NCBI GenBank assembly: GCA_030605565.1
Contig: JAUWIB010000124.1
Span: 1-47,216, forward strand
From: a bacterium
GTDB taxonomy: Bacteria > Zixibacteria > MSB-5A5 > GN15 > FEB-12
DNA length: 47,216 nucleotides
Reading direction: 5' to 3'
In this document: piece after piece, positions 15,970 through 25,474 of the stretch
Position numbering within the stretch: position 1 is the first letter of the stretch
How the letters are laid out: the number at the start of each line of letters is the position of its first letter
Made by a program: the position numbers and the translations under genes
Notes under the pieces: model-generated
What the model was told of the DNA's origin: nothing
The model's input: only the letters and a program-made list of their open reading frames with translations
The model's database searches: none

Positions 15970-18501
15970 TTAAGGTCGGATCTTGACAACGTAGATGTCG
16001 GTAGACTCGCCGAATGATAGCGTGTAGCCAACGGCGATGACGGAGCCGTCGGGGGTTTGCACCACAGCGTGGAATCTGTCGTCAGCGTCGCCACCGATAA
16101 GGAACTGCTCTATCAACTCGCCGGATGAGTTGACCAGCCCAAACCATGCTTGCCGCGTCGAGCCACGAGTGAACCCTACCGGGACAAAGGAACGGTTGGC
16201 TAATCGAACTACGCTGACGGGGTCAGCGAGCCAATGGCCAGCATTTTGCTGCCACAGTGCATCCCCCTCAGAATTCCAGATCTCGAAGAACCTGCGATCA
16301 ACATCAGATGACAACCTGACTATAGCGAAGCTACCTGAGCCGGTCGAAACCATGGTTCCCGTCGCCCAAGCGACGTAGCTAAAGAACGAGGCAGCATGGA
16401 CTTGTCTCGTATATACTTCCCCGTGCTGCGGGTCCAGCTTGGTGAATAAGCACTCGGTTACGGGAGCACAATCGTTCGGGCCGTAGTCTCGGTCATACGA
16501 TGCCGACCAAGCCATAATAATCGACCCGTCTGCCATTACCACTGCTCCATCTGAGGTGGCATATTGCGTATAGGGTCCACAGTTGCTCAACCGATAGTAG
16601 GTGCTGTCCCATTGCTTGACTCCTGCGGCATCGGTTTTGACCACGATGGCACGGCCACCGGTGTTTCCCGCCATAAAGAAACCTCCGTCACTGGTCTGCA
16701 ACACATCTCGAAAAGAATCATGGCTTTCTGTGCCGAAGGTCTTCTCCCACATTTTGGACCCGGAGGAATTCAGTCTTACCAGCCAGCCGTCGTTTCCCCC
16801 CTCGCCAGCGGACTTGGTGAAACCGACCGCTGCGAAACCGCCGTCGGGAGTTGCGACAATATCGCTTATGACGTCCTCGGCCGGTCCGCCGAATGTCTTT
16901 TCCCACGCAACATTGCCGTCGGAGTCAATTTTCACAACATAGCCATCGTAATTGCCTGTTCCCATCGAGTTGGTCTGGCCGGCAATGATAATACTGCCAC
17001 CGGTCGATATGACAACAGCATTGGCGATATCGACGCCGGTTCCACCGATGTTTTTCTCCCAGATCACCGGGTGAGTCAGATAGATGGCGACTACATCAGA
17101 GATAGGTGACCAGTTCATTCTATCATCGGCGACGCGGATCGCGAAGTAGTAGGTCGTATTACTACCAAGGCCGCTAACAGTGAACGACTCCATCGAACCC
17201 GGGACCTGCGGCGCCTGAACGCCAGCCACTTCGGTAGCGGCCTGCCAGGTTGTTTCGTCAATTGGAGACAGAGAGTACCGCAGGCTATAAAGGCAAGCCG
17301 TTCCCGACGCTCCATCATCGCCGGGAGCAGTCCAGGTGAGGGTTACCGAAGTGTGAGTCGAATCCGTGACTCGCAGGTCGGTGACAGCGTCTGGCGGGGT
17401 TGTATCAAACAGCGTGGTGGGCCGAACGACATTGGACAGTTCCGACCAGTTGTTGTTCTCGTCGACAGTCTTGACGCCGAAAGCGTATGATGTCCCTTCC
17501 TCAAGGCCCGGCACAATCAGGGTCTCAGGGGTACCGGCAGCGTGTGGTGACGGAATGCCGGCCACAAGGGTGCCCACTTCCCAGGTGAGCGAAGAACCGA
17601 CAGCGTAGCGCATATCATACTGATGGGCTACTCCGCTGTTGCCGTCATCGCCCGGCGCCGTCCAACTTAATGTCAATTGACTGGTGTCAGAATCGATCAC
17701 GCGTAGGTCCGAAATGGTCGATGGAGGAACACTATCGGTTGAGATCAATGTCGTTGCCACGACTACGTTGGAGAGCTCCGACCAGTTGTCTTCTTCATCG
17801 GACGCTTTGATGGCAAAAGAATACGTGCTATCAGAGGCTAAACCGCTAACGACCGTCGATTCTCTTCTTCCGGCGCTGTCCGGTTGGGGAACATTTGTCA
17901 CGGTCGCTGCACGGCGCCACTCAAACTCTTCACCTGCTCTTACCCGCAACTCGTATTCCTGGGCAATGCCGACGTCGCCGTTGTCACCGGGCGCAGTCCA
18001 GGCCAGGGCGATACTCTGTTCGGACACCGCTGTGACCTCCAGATCGGTTACGGTTGCCGGCGGAATTGTATCCCCCGCCGGCGATGCGACCCTATGGACA
18101 ATGTTTGAAAGTCCAGAGTGATTCCCAACTTCGTCGACGGCTTTGATAGCGAAGTAGTAGACCTTGTTTGAGTCCAGCCCGGGTATGTCGACCGCGTCGA
18201 TTCTCCCCGCTGGTTTGGGTTTTGGTGGTCCTGGAAAGAGAGGGACATGATTCCAATTGCTGTCGCTGATCGGTTGTTCCGAAAGGCCTATTTTGTATTG
18301 CGAGGCCGTGCCCGAATTGCCGTCATCCCCCGGCGCCGTCCATATCAATGTAATCTCGCCATCTGAATGACTGCTGGCCTGCAAATCCTGAATGGCGGCC
18401 GGCGGAATTGTATCCTGATTGTTAACTCCGGCATCATCACCGCACGAAACTAGCAACAACACTATGCAAAACAAACCAGGTTTGAAGAAACTTCGCGACA
18501 T
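15970..18501 (-). CDS. Lipoprotein with four fibronectin type III domains and a propeller-like repeat domain
   Basis: The 843-residue protein starts with a lipoprotein signal (FCIVLLLVSC, lipid-modified Cys20). ATG 18501 is chosen over the longer frame because GGGAGGTGAG precedes it. Four FN3 modules (about residues 31-130, 136-235, 240-340, 345-440) each begin with a PP-xxxxDL motif and hold WTAPGD(D/N)G. From about 450 come repeats of the form GG-x-Dxxxxxxxxxx-GG-xxxxAGxT-x-GxxDGxVVKIDSxGNxxWEKTFGG, typical of beta-propeller proteins found on cell surfaces. A surface or periplasmic binding role is likely; no enzyme motif is seen. It has its own promoter (18549-18577). Confidence 0.85.
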   Translation of the reverse strand: MSRSFFKPGLFCIVLLLVSCGDDAGVNNQDTIPPAAIQDLQASSHSDGEITLIWTAPGDDGNSGTASQYKIGLSEQPISDSNWNHVPLFPGPPKPKPAGRIDAVDIPGLDSNKVYYFAIKAVDEVGNHSGLSNIVHRVASPAGDTIPPATVTDLEVTAVSEQSIALAWTAPGDNGDVGIAQEYELRVRAGEEFEWRRAATVTNVPQPDSAGRRESTVVSGLASDSTYSFAIKASDEEDNWSELSNVVVATTLISTDSVPPSTISDLRVIDSDTSQLTLSWTAPGDDGNSGVAHQYDMRYAVGSSLTWEVGTLVAGIPSPHAAGTPETLIVPGLEEGTSYAFGVKTVDENNNWSELSNVVRPTTLFDTTPPDAVTDLRVTDSTHTSVTLTWTAPGDDGASGTACLYSLRYSLSPIDETTWQAATEVAGVQAPQVPGSMESFTVSGLGSNTTYYFAIRVADDRMNWSPISDVVAIYLTHPVIWEKNIGGTGVDIANAVVISTGGSIIIAGQTNSMGTGNYDGYVVKIDSDGNVAWEKTFGGPAEDVISDIVATPDGGFAAVGFTKSAGEGGNDGWLVRLNSSGSKMWEKTFGTESHDSFRDVLQTSDGGFFMAGNTGGRAIVVKTDAAGVKQWDSTYYRLSNCGPYTQYATSDGAVVMADGSIIMAWSASYDRDYGPNDCAPVTECLFTKLDPQHGEVYTRQVHAASFFSYVAWATGTMVSTGSGSFAIVRLSSDVDRRFFEIWNSEGDALWQQNAGHWLADPVSVVRLANRSFVPVGFTRGSTRQAWFGLVNSSGELIEQFLIGGDADDRFHAVVQTPDGSVIAVGYTLSFGESTDIYVVKIRP

Positions 18502-18548
18502 GCGCTCACCTCCCGTTCGGAGCAACACGGTTTTCCATTACTATCTAA

Positions 18549-18577
18549 TATATACCAAAATGTCTTGATCGCGTCAA
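18549..18577 (-). promoter_or_regulatory. Promoter of the FN3 lipoprotein gene
   Basis: On the minus strand TTGACG (18572-18577) and TATATA (18549-18554) are 17 bp apart, giving a leader of about 40 nt that includes GGGAGGTGAG. Confidence 0.65.
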
Positions 18578-18623
18578 CTGAACAGACGAAGCGGCATGCG
18601 AGGTTGTTCAGTGGAAGGTTGAC

Positions 18624-19424
18624 CTATTTCCCCGTCAACACTTTTTGCATGGTGCGGTGGATGTGGCCGTTGGAGGCCAGGATGTCTTGATCGAAGATCG
18701 AAAACGGTTTGCCCGACAGCCGAGTGACCCGGCCGCCCGCTTCTTCGACGATCAGCCTGGCCGCCGCCGTGTCCCAGGGATGCAAATACAATTCCCAGAA
18801 ACCGTCGATCCGCCCGCAGGCCAGCCAGCAAAGGTCAATGGCCGCCGAACCGGGACGCCTGACAGCCTGCGCCTTCTTGACCATACGGGCGAACAGGCCG
18901 AGGTTGTTCTTGCGGTCGGTATGGACACTGTACGAGAAGCCGGTGGCCAAAAGAGAGCGTTCCAGTCGATTTTCGCCGGAAACGTGGATCTTGTGTCCGT
19001 TCAGACGGCTGCCAAGCCCTTGTCCGGCGGTGAACATCTCATCGCGCTCCGGATCGTAGACAGCCGCTCCAATAGCCTGTTCATCGTACTCAACAGCGAT
19101 AGAGACGCAGTACACCGGGAAACCATGAGCGAAATTGACGGTGCCGTCGAGGGGATCGATCACCCAACGATACGGTGAAGTTGTCTTACGATCCGTACCC
19201 TCTTCGGCCAGAATTGCATGATCCGGGTAGCGCTTTGCGATCTGAGAAGTAATCAGTTTCTCGGCTTTGAGATCGAACTGCGTCACCGGATCTATTCGAC
19301 CCTTGTAAGTAACGGATATCCTCTGGTTGAATCCACGCTTAAGCACAGCGCCGGCCTCACGGGCCAGGTGCGCGCCGAAATCAATGAGTTCTCTTATGTC
19401 CTTGCGCGTTGGTGACATATTCAC
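18624..19424 (-). CDS. suhB: Inositol-1-monophosphatase family protein (SuhB-like)
   Basis: This family removes phosphate from inositol 1-phosphate or related small phosphates using magnesium. The 266-residue length is standard. Metal-binding motifs are complete: ILAEEGT (Glu near 75), WVIDPLDGTVNFAHGFP (Asp-Pro-Leu-Asp-Gly-Thr), and the late LHPWDTAAARLIVEEAGG. Start is GTG 19424, whose GTGA overlaps the stop of the upstream ABC gene, so translation is coupled; ATG two codons later is the alternative. The link to an ABC exporter suggests a phosphorylated lipid or polyol precursor, or simple co-expression. Substrate is not provable from sequence; suhB is used in the family sense. Confidence 0.9.
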   Translation of the reverse strand: MNMSPTRKDIRELIDFGAHLAREAGAVLKRGFNQRISVTYKGRIDPVTQFDLKAEKLITSQIAKRYPDHAILAEEGTDRKTTSPYRWVIDPLDGTVNFAHGFPVYCVSIAVEYDEQAIGAAVYDPERDEMFTAGQGLGSRLNGHKIHVSGENRLERSLLATGFSYSVHTDRKNNLGLFARMVKKAQAVRRPGSAAIDLCWLACGRIDGFWELYLHPWDTAAARLIVEEAGGRVTRLSGKPFSIFDQDILASNGHIHRTMQKVLTGK

Positions 19425-21232
19425 TTGCTTTTGGCCGCCGGTGACGGTTCCTGCCCGGCCGGCTTCTGGTATTGCATCCGGTATAACGTCTGATAGATAC
19501 CTGGCTGCTGAATCAATTCATTGTGCGTGCCTATCTCGCGGACCTCTCCATGATGCAGCACGACGATTTTGTCGGCTTTTTCAATCGTGGACAGCCGGTG
19601 CGCGATCACGATTGACGTCCGGTCCTTCAATAACTCATCGAGCGCTTTTTGAATCAGCAACTCGGTTTCAGTATCCACGGAACTGGTCGCCTCGTCAAGA
19701 ATCAAAATGTCCGGATCGAAAGCAAGGGCGCGGGCAAACGACAGCAGTTGTTTCTGACCGGTCGACAGCGTAGCGCCGCGCTCCTGAACCTCGGTGTGGA
19801 TACCATCCGGGAGGGTCTCAAGGAAGCGATCAAAGCCGACACGATGAAGGGCGCGCTTCACGTCATCATCGGAGATCCTCTGGTCACGCAGTCGAATGTT
19901 TCCGGCGTAGTCACCGGTGAACATGAAGACATCCTGCAAAACCAGACCGAGATGCGAGCGGAGGCGCCCCAGTGACCAGTCCGTGAGCTCGACGCCGTCG
20001 AGTTTCATCGATCCGCGTTGGTAATCATAGAACCGGTACAACAGCGACACCAGCGAGGTCTTGCCCGCCCCGGTGGCGCCCACCAGCGCGACTTTTTCGC
20101 CCGGTTCGACGGTGAAGGACACGTCCTTGAGCACCCATTCGTCAGGTTTGTAGGCAAACCAGACCTTCTCCAGGGAGATGCCCCCCTTGAAACTACGCGA
20201 ATGGTTGCCATCACCACCGCCGTCGGCCGGGACAGTATCCAAAAGCGCGAAAATGCGCTCGGACGAGGCCATTGATGCCTGCAGGATATTGTACTTTTCG
20301 GACAGATCGCGAATGGGTCGATAGAATCGTTCGACCAAATGGATGAAGGCTACCAACTCTCCGAAAGTCAGGGTGGCTTCGTTGATTTGTACGCCGCCAT
20401 AATAGAGCAGCAGCGCCAACGACAAGGCTCCGATTATTTCTACGGTCGGGAAAAAGATGGCGTAATAATAGATGCCGCGAAAATGTACCGACCGTAAGTC
20501 CCGATTGATATCGTTGAACTCATCAAAGGTGTGATTTTCTCTCACGAACAGTTGCAGCAGTCTGATGCCGGTGATGTGTTCCTGCACGAATGCGTTCAAC
20601 CGGGCCACCCTGGTGCGTACCTCACGGTAGATGCGTCGCACCTTGGCGCGAAACAGGAAGGTCGCCAGGACCAAAAGCGGCAGCACAACGAAAGTTATCA
20701 GGGCCAGTTTCCAGTTGTAGTAGAGGAGAGCGCCGACAATCAGGGCCAGCATGAACAGGTCACCGATGACGGCCACGACGCCGGATGAGAACATCTCGTT
20801 GAGCACGTTGACATCGCTGGTCACGCGAGTTACCAGTCGGCCCACCGGATTCTTGTCGAAGTAACTCAGCCGCAGACTCTGGAGGTGAGCGAAAACCTGC
20901 ATTCTGATATCGTGCAGTACCTTCTGTCCCAGCCATTGCGTGATGTAGAGTTGTGCATAGGCGGCGCCGGAAGCGAGGATGACCGCCACCAGGAAAATCA
21001 GCGCCATCCGCAGCAGACCCGCCTGATCCCCGCTGCCGATATACTCGTCGATGGCAATCTGAGTGATAAAAGCAAAAGATATCTGAAACAAGGAACCCAG
21101 AAGCAAAAAGACAACGGCCAGCAGTAGCCACCGTCGGTAGGGCCGAATGTAGGTGAGCAGTCGCTTCATGAGCCGCGCATCATACGCCTTGCCCAGCACC
21201 TCTTCCTCGTGGTAGTTGTTGACGTCGCTCAT
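19421..21232 (-). CDS. Heterodimeric ABC exporter, catalytic-site half-transporter
   Basis: The 603-residue half-transporter has a six-helix exporter membrane domain (about residues 20-320) and an ATPase domain (350-590). Walker A is GATGAGKT (385-392), Walker B is ILILDE (509-514, catalytic Glu514 kept), and the H-loop is VIAHRLS. The signature is LSTGQ (489-493) instead of LSGGQ. In heterodimers such as TM287/288 and BmrCD, one partner has an altered signature and the other has Asp in place of the catalytic Glu; both changes are present in this pair. The start ATG 21232 overlaps the partner's stop (ATGA). The cargo is unknown: lipid, drug or peptide. Confidence 0.93.
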   Translation of the reverse strand: MSDVNNYHEEEVLGKAYDARLMKRLLTYIRPYRRWLLLAVVFLLLGSLFQISFAFITQIAIDEYIGSGDQAGLLRMALIFLVAVILASGAAYAQLYITQWLGQKVLHDIRMQVFAHLQSLRLSYFDKNPVGRLVTRVTSDVNVLNEMFSSGVVAVIGDLFMLALIVGALLYYNWKLALITFVVLPLLVLATFLFRAKVRRIYREVRTRVARLNAFVQEHITGIRLLQLFVRENHTFDEFNDINRDLRSVHFRGIYYYAIFFPTVEIIGALSLALLLYYGGVQINEATLTFGELVAFIHLVERFYRPIRDLSEKYNILQASMASSERIFALLDTVPADGGGDGNHSRSFKGGISLEKVWFAYKPDEWVLKDVSFTVEPGEKVALVGATGAGKTSLVSLLYRFYDYQRGSMKLDGVELTDWSLGRLRSHLGLVLQDVFMFTGDYAGNIRLRDQRISDDDVKRALHRVGFDRFLETLPDGIHTEVQERGATLSTGQKQLLSFARALAFDPDILILDEATSSVDTETELLIQKALDELLKDRTSIVIAHRLSTIEKADKIVVLHHGEVREIGTHNELIQQPGIYQTLYRMQYQKPAGQEPSPAAKSK

Positions 21233-22992
21233 AACTTGTCCAGTTGCTCCGCCAGCAGTTGTGAACGGTACAGATCGGCGTAGTGGCCACCCTGTTGCAC
21301 CAGTTCGTCATGGCTGCCTTGCTCTATGATGCGACCGTCCTCCAGATAGAGGATGCGGTCGGCCTGCTTCACCGATGAGATGCGGTGCGAGATGATAATC
21401 GAAGTGCGACCCTCGAGGACAGAGGCCAGATTCCGGTTGATTTCCGCCTCGGTCTCAGTGTCGACCGAGGAGGTGGCGTCGTCGAGCACCAGCACGGCCG
21501 GTGCGGCAACGATGGCGCGCGCGATGGCCGTGCGCTGTTTCTGGCCGCCGGAGAGAGTGATGCCGCGCTCTCCGACCATGGTCCCGAAACCGTCGGGAAA
21601 AGTGCGGACGTCCCGGGTAAGAGCGGCTGTCGTCGCGGCTGTTTCAATCGCTTCATCGGTGGCGCTGTCAGCGCCGAAGCGGATGTTGTCACCGATACTT
21701 GCCGAAAACAGGAACGGTTCCTGGGTAGCGAAACTGATCTGCCCACGCAGCGCCGAAAGTTCCCAGTCGTTGATGTCGACGCCGTCGATGAACAACTGTC
21801 CGCGCGGGACAGGATACATTCGGGCCAAAAGCGACACCAGGGTTGTCTTGCCGGAACCGGTGCGCCCCACCAGGCCGATTGTCCGGCCCGGTTCGATAGT
21901 GAGGTTGATCCCTCTGAGTACTTCGGTACCGTTATAGCTGAAACGGAGGTTCGAGAACTCGATCTGCCCACGCATTTCACCGACGTGCAGCTCACCTGGT
22001 TCATCGCGGATGACCGGCTCAGTTTCAAGGATGCGGTTGACGCGTTCCAGCGATGCTTTGCCGCGTTGATAGAGCGAGACGACCCAGCCCAAGGCCACCG
22101 CGGGCCAGATGAGCATCGACAGGTAGGCAAAAAACGCTACCAGCGTGCCCAGAGGAACAGCCCCGCTCATGACCTCGAGGCCGCCGAAGTAAAGGGCGAT
22201 CAGTGTCAGCAAAGAGGCCAGCGTCATCAGAAGCGGAACCATCATGGCGTACAGCCGAGCCAAATCCATGTTGAGTCCGAGGTACTTTTGCGAAAGGGAT
22301 CTGAAGTGCTCGACCTCGTTATCCTCCTGGCGAAATGATTTGATCACTCGTACGCCGGCGATATTCTCCTGCACCGCTGCCGTTAACACCGAAAAATGTT
22401 CCTGTATCTTCATGGCGCGACGGTGCACCATGTTTCCCACTCGGTTGGCTATTAGCGGGAATAGCAGCATCGGTCCCAGGGCGTAGAGGGTAAGTCGCGG
22501 AGAAAGATACAGCATGAAGGCCAGCGCCACGACAAAAGTGACCAGCGTGCTGCTCAAATGCATTATGCCGGGACCAACCATCATACGGATCGCTTCGAGA
22601 TCGTTGGTCAGCTTGGCCATGAGGTCGCCGGTGCGGGTGCGGTCATAGAAGGACGGGGACAGCGTCAGCAGGTGTCTGAAAATCTCGCCGCGCAGGTCGC
22701 ACTCGACCCGACGCGACATCCAGATGACGGTGCGCCGCGTCAGAAACCGAAAGAGACCGGACAGGATGGCCAGTCCAACCATCGCGAGCACCCAGTGCAA
22801 GCGTTCGCTGTCGGTCCCCTTGTTCTCCAGAAGGTCAAAAATGATTTTGGTGATATAGGGCAGGACGAGGATCAGCAGGTTGCTGCAAACGATACAAACG
22901 CCGCCCGCGATCAGGTATCCCCGGTAACGCCTCAGGTACTTGGTGATGGTGTCGAACGGGCCGGGAGGGTGGGGTTGTTTGTCTGCGTTCAC
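21229..22992 (-). CDS. Heterodimeric ABC exporter, degenerate-site half-transporter
   Basis: The 587-residue half-transporter has an exporter-type membrane domain (about 20-310) and an ATPase domain (345-580). Walker A is GRTGSGKT (376-383), the signature LSGGQ (480-484) is canonical, and Walker B reads VLVLDD (500-505), with Asp505 where the catalytic Glu should be. It therefore contributes the non-hydrolysing ATP site together with the partner's LSTGQ. The start is GTG 22992 with a weak Shine-Dalgarno. It is the first gene of a three-gene overlapping operon with the second half-transporter and the SuhB-like enzyme. Confidence 0.93.
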   Translation of the reverse strand: MNADKQPHPPGPFDTITKYLRRYRGYLIAGGVCIVCSNLLILVLPYITKIIFDLLENKGTDSERLHWVLAMVGLAILSGLFRFLTRRTVIWMSRRVECDLRGEIFRHLLTLSPSFYDRTRTGDLMAKLTNDLEAIRMMVGPGIMHLSSTLVTFVVALAFMLYLSPRLTLYALGPMLLFPLIANRVGNMVHRRAMKIQEHFSVLTAAVQENIAGVRVIKSFRQEDNEVEHFRSLSQKYLGLNMDLARLYAMMVPLLMTLASLLTLIALYFGGLEVMSGAVPLGTLVAFFAYLSMLIWPAVALGWVVSLYQRGKASLERVNRILETEPVIRDEPGELHVGEMRGQIEFSNLRFSYNGTEVLRGINLTIEPGRTIGLVGRTGSGKTTLVSLLARMYPVPRGQLFIDGVDINDWELSALRGQISFATQEPFLFSASIGDNIRFGADSATDEAIETAATTAALTRDVRTFPDGFGTMVGERGITLSGGQKQRTAIARAIVAAPAVLVLDDATSSVDTETEAEINRNLASVLEGRTSIIISHRISSVKQADRILYLEDGRIIEQGSHDELVQQGGHYADLYRSQLLAEQLDKL

Positions 22993-23038
22993 AAGCTACT
23001 GTCCATACTAAGCGAGTCTGCCTCTCTCTTCAAGAATC

Positions 23039-23044
23039 ATTATA
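23039..23044 (-). promoter_or_regulatory. Possible -10 box of the ABC exporter operon
   Basis: TATAAT is perfect on the minus strand about 47 bp before GTG 22992, but the expected -35 position holds no good TTGACA, so activator-dependent use is possible. Confidence 0.35.
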
Positions 23045-23057
23045 ACACAAAAGCTGT

Positions 23058-25301
23058 TCAGTAGTTCAGGATATTGGCCAAAAGGTGTATCGCCTGCAGG
23101 TTCAACTGTGAGACCATTTCGAACAACGGCAAACCGCAGTAGATGAACTGACCCTCACCGAGCCGTGACACTGACAAGAGCACCGCTCCGCTCGGAGTAG
23201 TCAGCACCTTTTCCGATGGTGCGACCACGGCCGCCGCAACTTTACGTTTCTGACCGAAGCCCCGGATCAGACCGTCGATCGAAATCTTGTGCGGCTTACT
23301 GAGAATCCGAGCCTCAGGAATAGGAACAGTAATGTCCGATCCGCTTATTCGCTCCAGAGACGGCACTAACATAAACGGCAGAACGTCCCTGGGCCAGCGA
23401 TAGTCCTGACCGAAGGTCACCAACGAGCCGCCCTGACGGACATAGTCCTCCAGGCGGTCGCGAGCGTCCGGCAACTCGCGGTAAATCTGCGCAGCGCCCG
23501 AGCCGATCAGGATTACTTTGTAGGCGGACAGGTTGGCTGTCATCAGGCCGCGTCGTGTCAATGGCCGGATGGCGGCGTTGGTCATGCCGAGGCAATCCTC
23601 GAGCCATCCGGTGGAATCGGGCAGGAAGGCAATAGTGCGAGCTTTACTGATGCCGCAGGAGGCAATGCGCATCTGTCCGGTATCGGCGGCCACCACCTGA
23701 CCGTCGATCACCAGCGAGACAATTGGAAAGTGGATACCCTGTTCGAGAAGATTGGAGATACTGAACGGGATGCGCACCGTGCGACGAATGGCGCCCTCAT
23801 CCAGTGAGAGTTCCGTGCGGTAAGCGCCGGCGAACACGCCGCGAGGGGTCTCCAGCTTTATATGCACGTTACCGGATAGGTCGGGCGGTTTGGTTATGAC
23901 GACATTCCAGGCCATGGAGGATACGATTCGGTCGACATCAAGCTGTGCCACCGGCGGCACGACAAAATAGTCGGGATCGAACTGCACTTTGAGATTCGGC
24001 ATCTCCCTCAACGGCAGACTATGTGAAAGTCTGAGCGGCGTACGAGCGTAATGAACGACGGTAGTGAACGTCAGCGAGTCCGGCTGGTTGCTCTCAAGCT
24101 GGACGGGATCGATGTCGACCAGGTACTGTCGTACATACGATTGATGCGGCGTGATTGTGCGCGGCACGCTGTCGAGTATGACCGCTGCGGTCTCACCCGG
24201 CGGTTGAAACTCCACCGAAGTCAGGGTGACGTCGCTGGGACCATCGACCGAGACAGCCATCACCACCTTGGCGATGGGACCGCGAGGGGAATCACGCAGA
24301 CTGATTCGTCCCTCCCAACTGAGGCCGACCGCGTCCAGGGCGGCGCGTTCGGCTCGCTGCAGGGTTCGTTGGAGATAAGCGCCGAGCACGTCGGCAGTGG
24401 AATGCCCGGCCGCCGCAGTGAGATCTTGCACCGCTCGGTAACCACTTACAAGCAGATCAACGCGATCCGCACCGTCAGTCGCTCCGGCAGCAGCAAAATC
24501 ATGGAGAAACTGACCCGCCTGTTTCAACAGGGTGCTCTTGCGAGGACCCTCGGACTCGAGACTATCGATAATGCTTTCCAGACGGTTGGTCTTGATACCT
24601 CCCAGGAAATCGCTCTTTGCTTCTGAGTTGCTCAATCGAGACGACACCAGGCGGTAGTGGGATAGTATCCCCACGCCGATCTCATCGGTGTAGTAGCTGC
24701 CAACCAGGCGAGGTATCTCTCGATCCATCCGTTCCCGGTAGCGTCGGGCCACCTCTCGAACGTTGAGCACCACGGTTTTTGATCGACCGAGTTTGTCGGT
24801 TTCATGGTCGGATTGCTCAAGAATTCTGATAATGTTGAACAGAAGTGAGTCAGACGAGGGAAGGTCAATCAGATGCTGTCTGAAATCACGAACCGCCTCG
24901 TTATCTCCCGCAGGACCGAGGATGGCCAGATCGGGACGACGAGCATCGAACAGATCGGCCGTCACCAGATCCATGGCTGCGCTGTCATCAGGAATATAAT
25001 AGTGGTGCACATAGAATTCACGCTCTGGCAGCGACGTCGTTGAAGCGTGAAACTGGGTATGTCGCTCCAGCGTCACCAAATCGATACGGCAGGCAAACTC
25101 ACCGTTAAGATAGTACAAGGTCGGCCAGTCGATCGTTCTTTCATTGTCAAATAGATACAGAACCCGAACGTCGCTCAGGGCATAGTCGATCAGGTTGGCG
25201 CCCATGCCCACCGACGGCAGAAGCACCAGCAGCCACAGCACTGAAGACACGAAGCGAACGGCCCGGCGACGCCTAACTGAATTGTTGCGACTATAGAGCA
25301 T
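23058..25301 (-). CDS. Large secreted/periplasmic protein with a C-terminal amidotransferase-like fold
   Basis: This 747-residue protein was not recognised as a whole. The N-terminus MLYSRNNSVRRRRAVRFVSS followed by VLWLLVLLPSVGMGA is a signal peptide with cleavage near residue 34. The middle is beta-rich and has no motif that I know. Near residues 580-720, NLSAYKVILIGSGAAQIYRE, LEDYVRQGGSLVTFGQDY and GEGQFIYCGLPLFE resemble the class I glutamine-amidotransferase/ThuA-like fold often seen in secreted proteins that judge membrane or sugar states. No Cys-His-Glu triad is evident. The start codon is only seven nt after a strong -10, and no Shine-Dalgarno is present. It precedes the ABC operon in the same direction. 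Confidence 0.75.
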   Translation of the reverse strand: MLYSRNNSVRRRRAVRFVSSVLWLLVLLPSVGMGANLIDYALSDVRVLYLFDNERTIDWPTLYYLNGEFACRIDLVTLERHTQFHASTTSLPEREFYVHHYYIPDDSAAMDLVTADLFDARRPDLAILGPAGDNEAVRDFRQHLIDLPSSDSLLFNIIRILEQSDHETDKLGRSKTVVLNVREVARRYRERMDREIPRLVGSYYTDEIGVGILSHYRLVSSRLSNSEAKSDFLGGIKTNRLESIIDSLESEGPRKSTLLKQAGQFLHDFAAAGATDGADRVDLLVSGYRAVQDLTAAAGHSTADVLGAYLQRTLQRAERAALDAVGLSWEGRISLRDSPRGPIAKVVMAVSVDGPSDVTLTSVEFQPPGETAAVILDSVPRTITPHQSYVRQYLVDIDPVQLESNQPDSLTFTTVVHYARTPLRLSHSLPLREMPNLKVQFDPDYFVVPPVAQLDVDRIVSSMAWNVVITKPPDLSGNVHIKLETPRGVFAGAYRTELSLDEGAIRRTVRIPFSISNLLEQGIHFPIVSLVIDGQVVAADTGQMRIASCGISKARTIAFLPDSTGWLEDCLGMTNAAIRPLTRRGLMTANLSAYKVILIGSGAAQIYRELPDARDRLEDYVRQGGSLVTFGQDYRWPRDVLPFMLVPSLERISGSDITVPIPEARILSKPHKISIDGLIRGFGQKRKVAAAVVAPSEKVLTTPSGAVLLSVSRLGEGQFIYCGLPLFEMVSQLNLQAIHLLANILNY

Positions 25302-25308
25302 CTAATCG

Positions 25309-25338
25309 AATATATCGGCAGGATCACGATAGTGTCAA
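25309..25338 (-). promoter_or_regulatory. Strong promoter directly before the start codon of 23058-25301
   Basis: On the minus strand a perfect TTGACA (25333-25338) and TATATT (25309-25314) are 18 bp apart. Only seven bases separate the -10 from ATG 25301, so transcription should begin at or next to the start codon. Confidence 0.65.
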
Positions 25339-25404
25339 ATATGAAATAATCAAAGATGACTGACTTTGGCCGTAATGTTCTCATCGCTCGGCTACTCAGT
25401 GAAT

Positions 25405-25466
25405 GTAGGGCAGGTTTGTCTTCAAACCTGCCGCTAGTGGCGGGTTCGAAGACGGACCCGCCCTGC
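25405..25466. repeat. 62-bp double-hairpin element, copy 2
   Basis: The left hairpin pairs GGCAGGTTTG with CAAACCTGCC around TCTT. The right hairpin pairs GGCGGGTTCG with CGGACCCGCC around AAGA (with wobble/mismatch). Length and layout equal copy 1 (12073-12134). The right arms differ by paired changes that keep the stem. Confidence 0.8.
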
Positions 25467-25474
25467 AAGACTTC

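Noticed and set aside
21385-22338. 317-codon frame opposite the ABC transporter
   Set aside because: It is the shadow of the ABC gene with intact Walker and signature motifs on the other strand.
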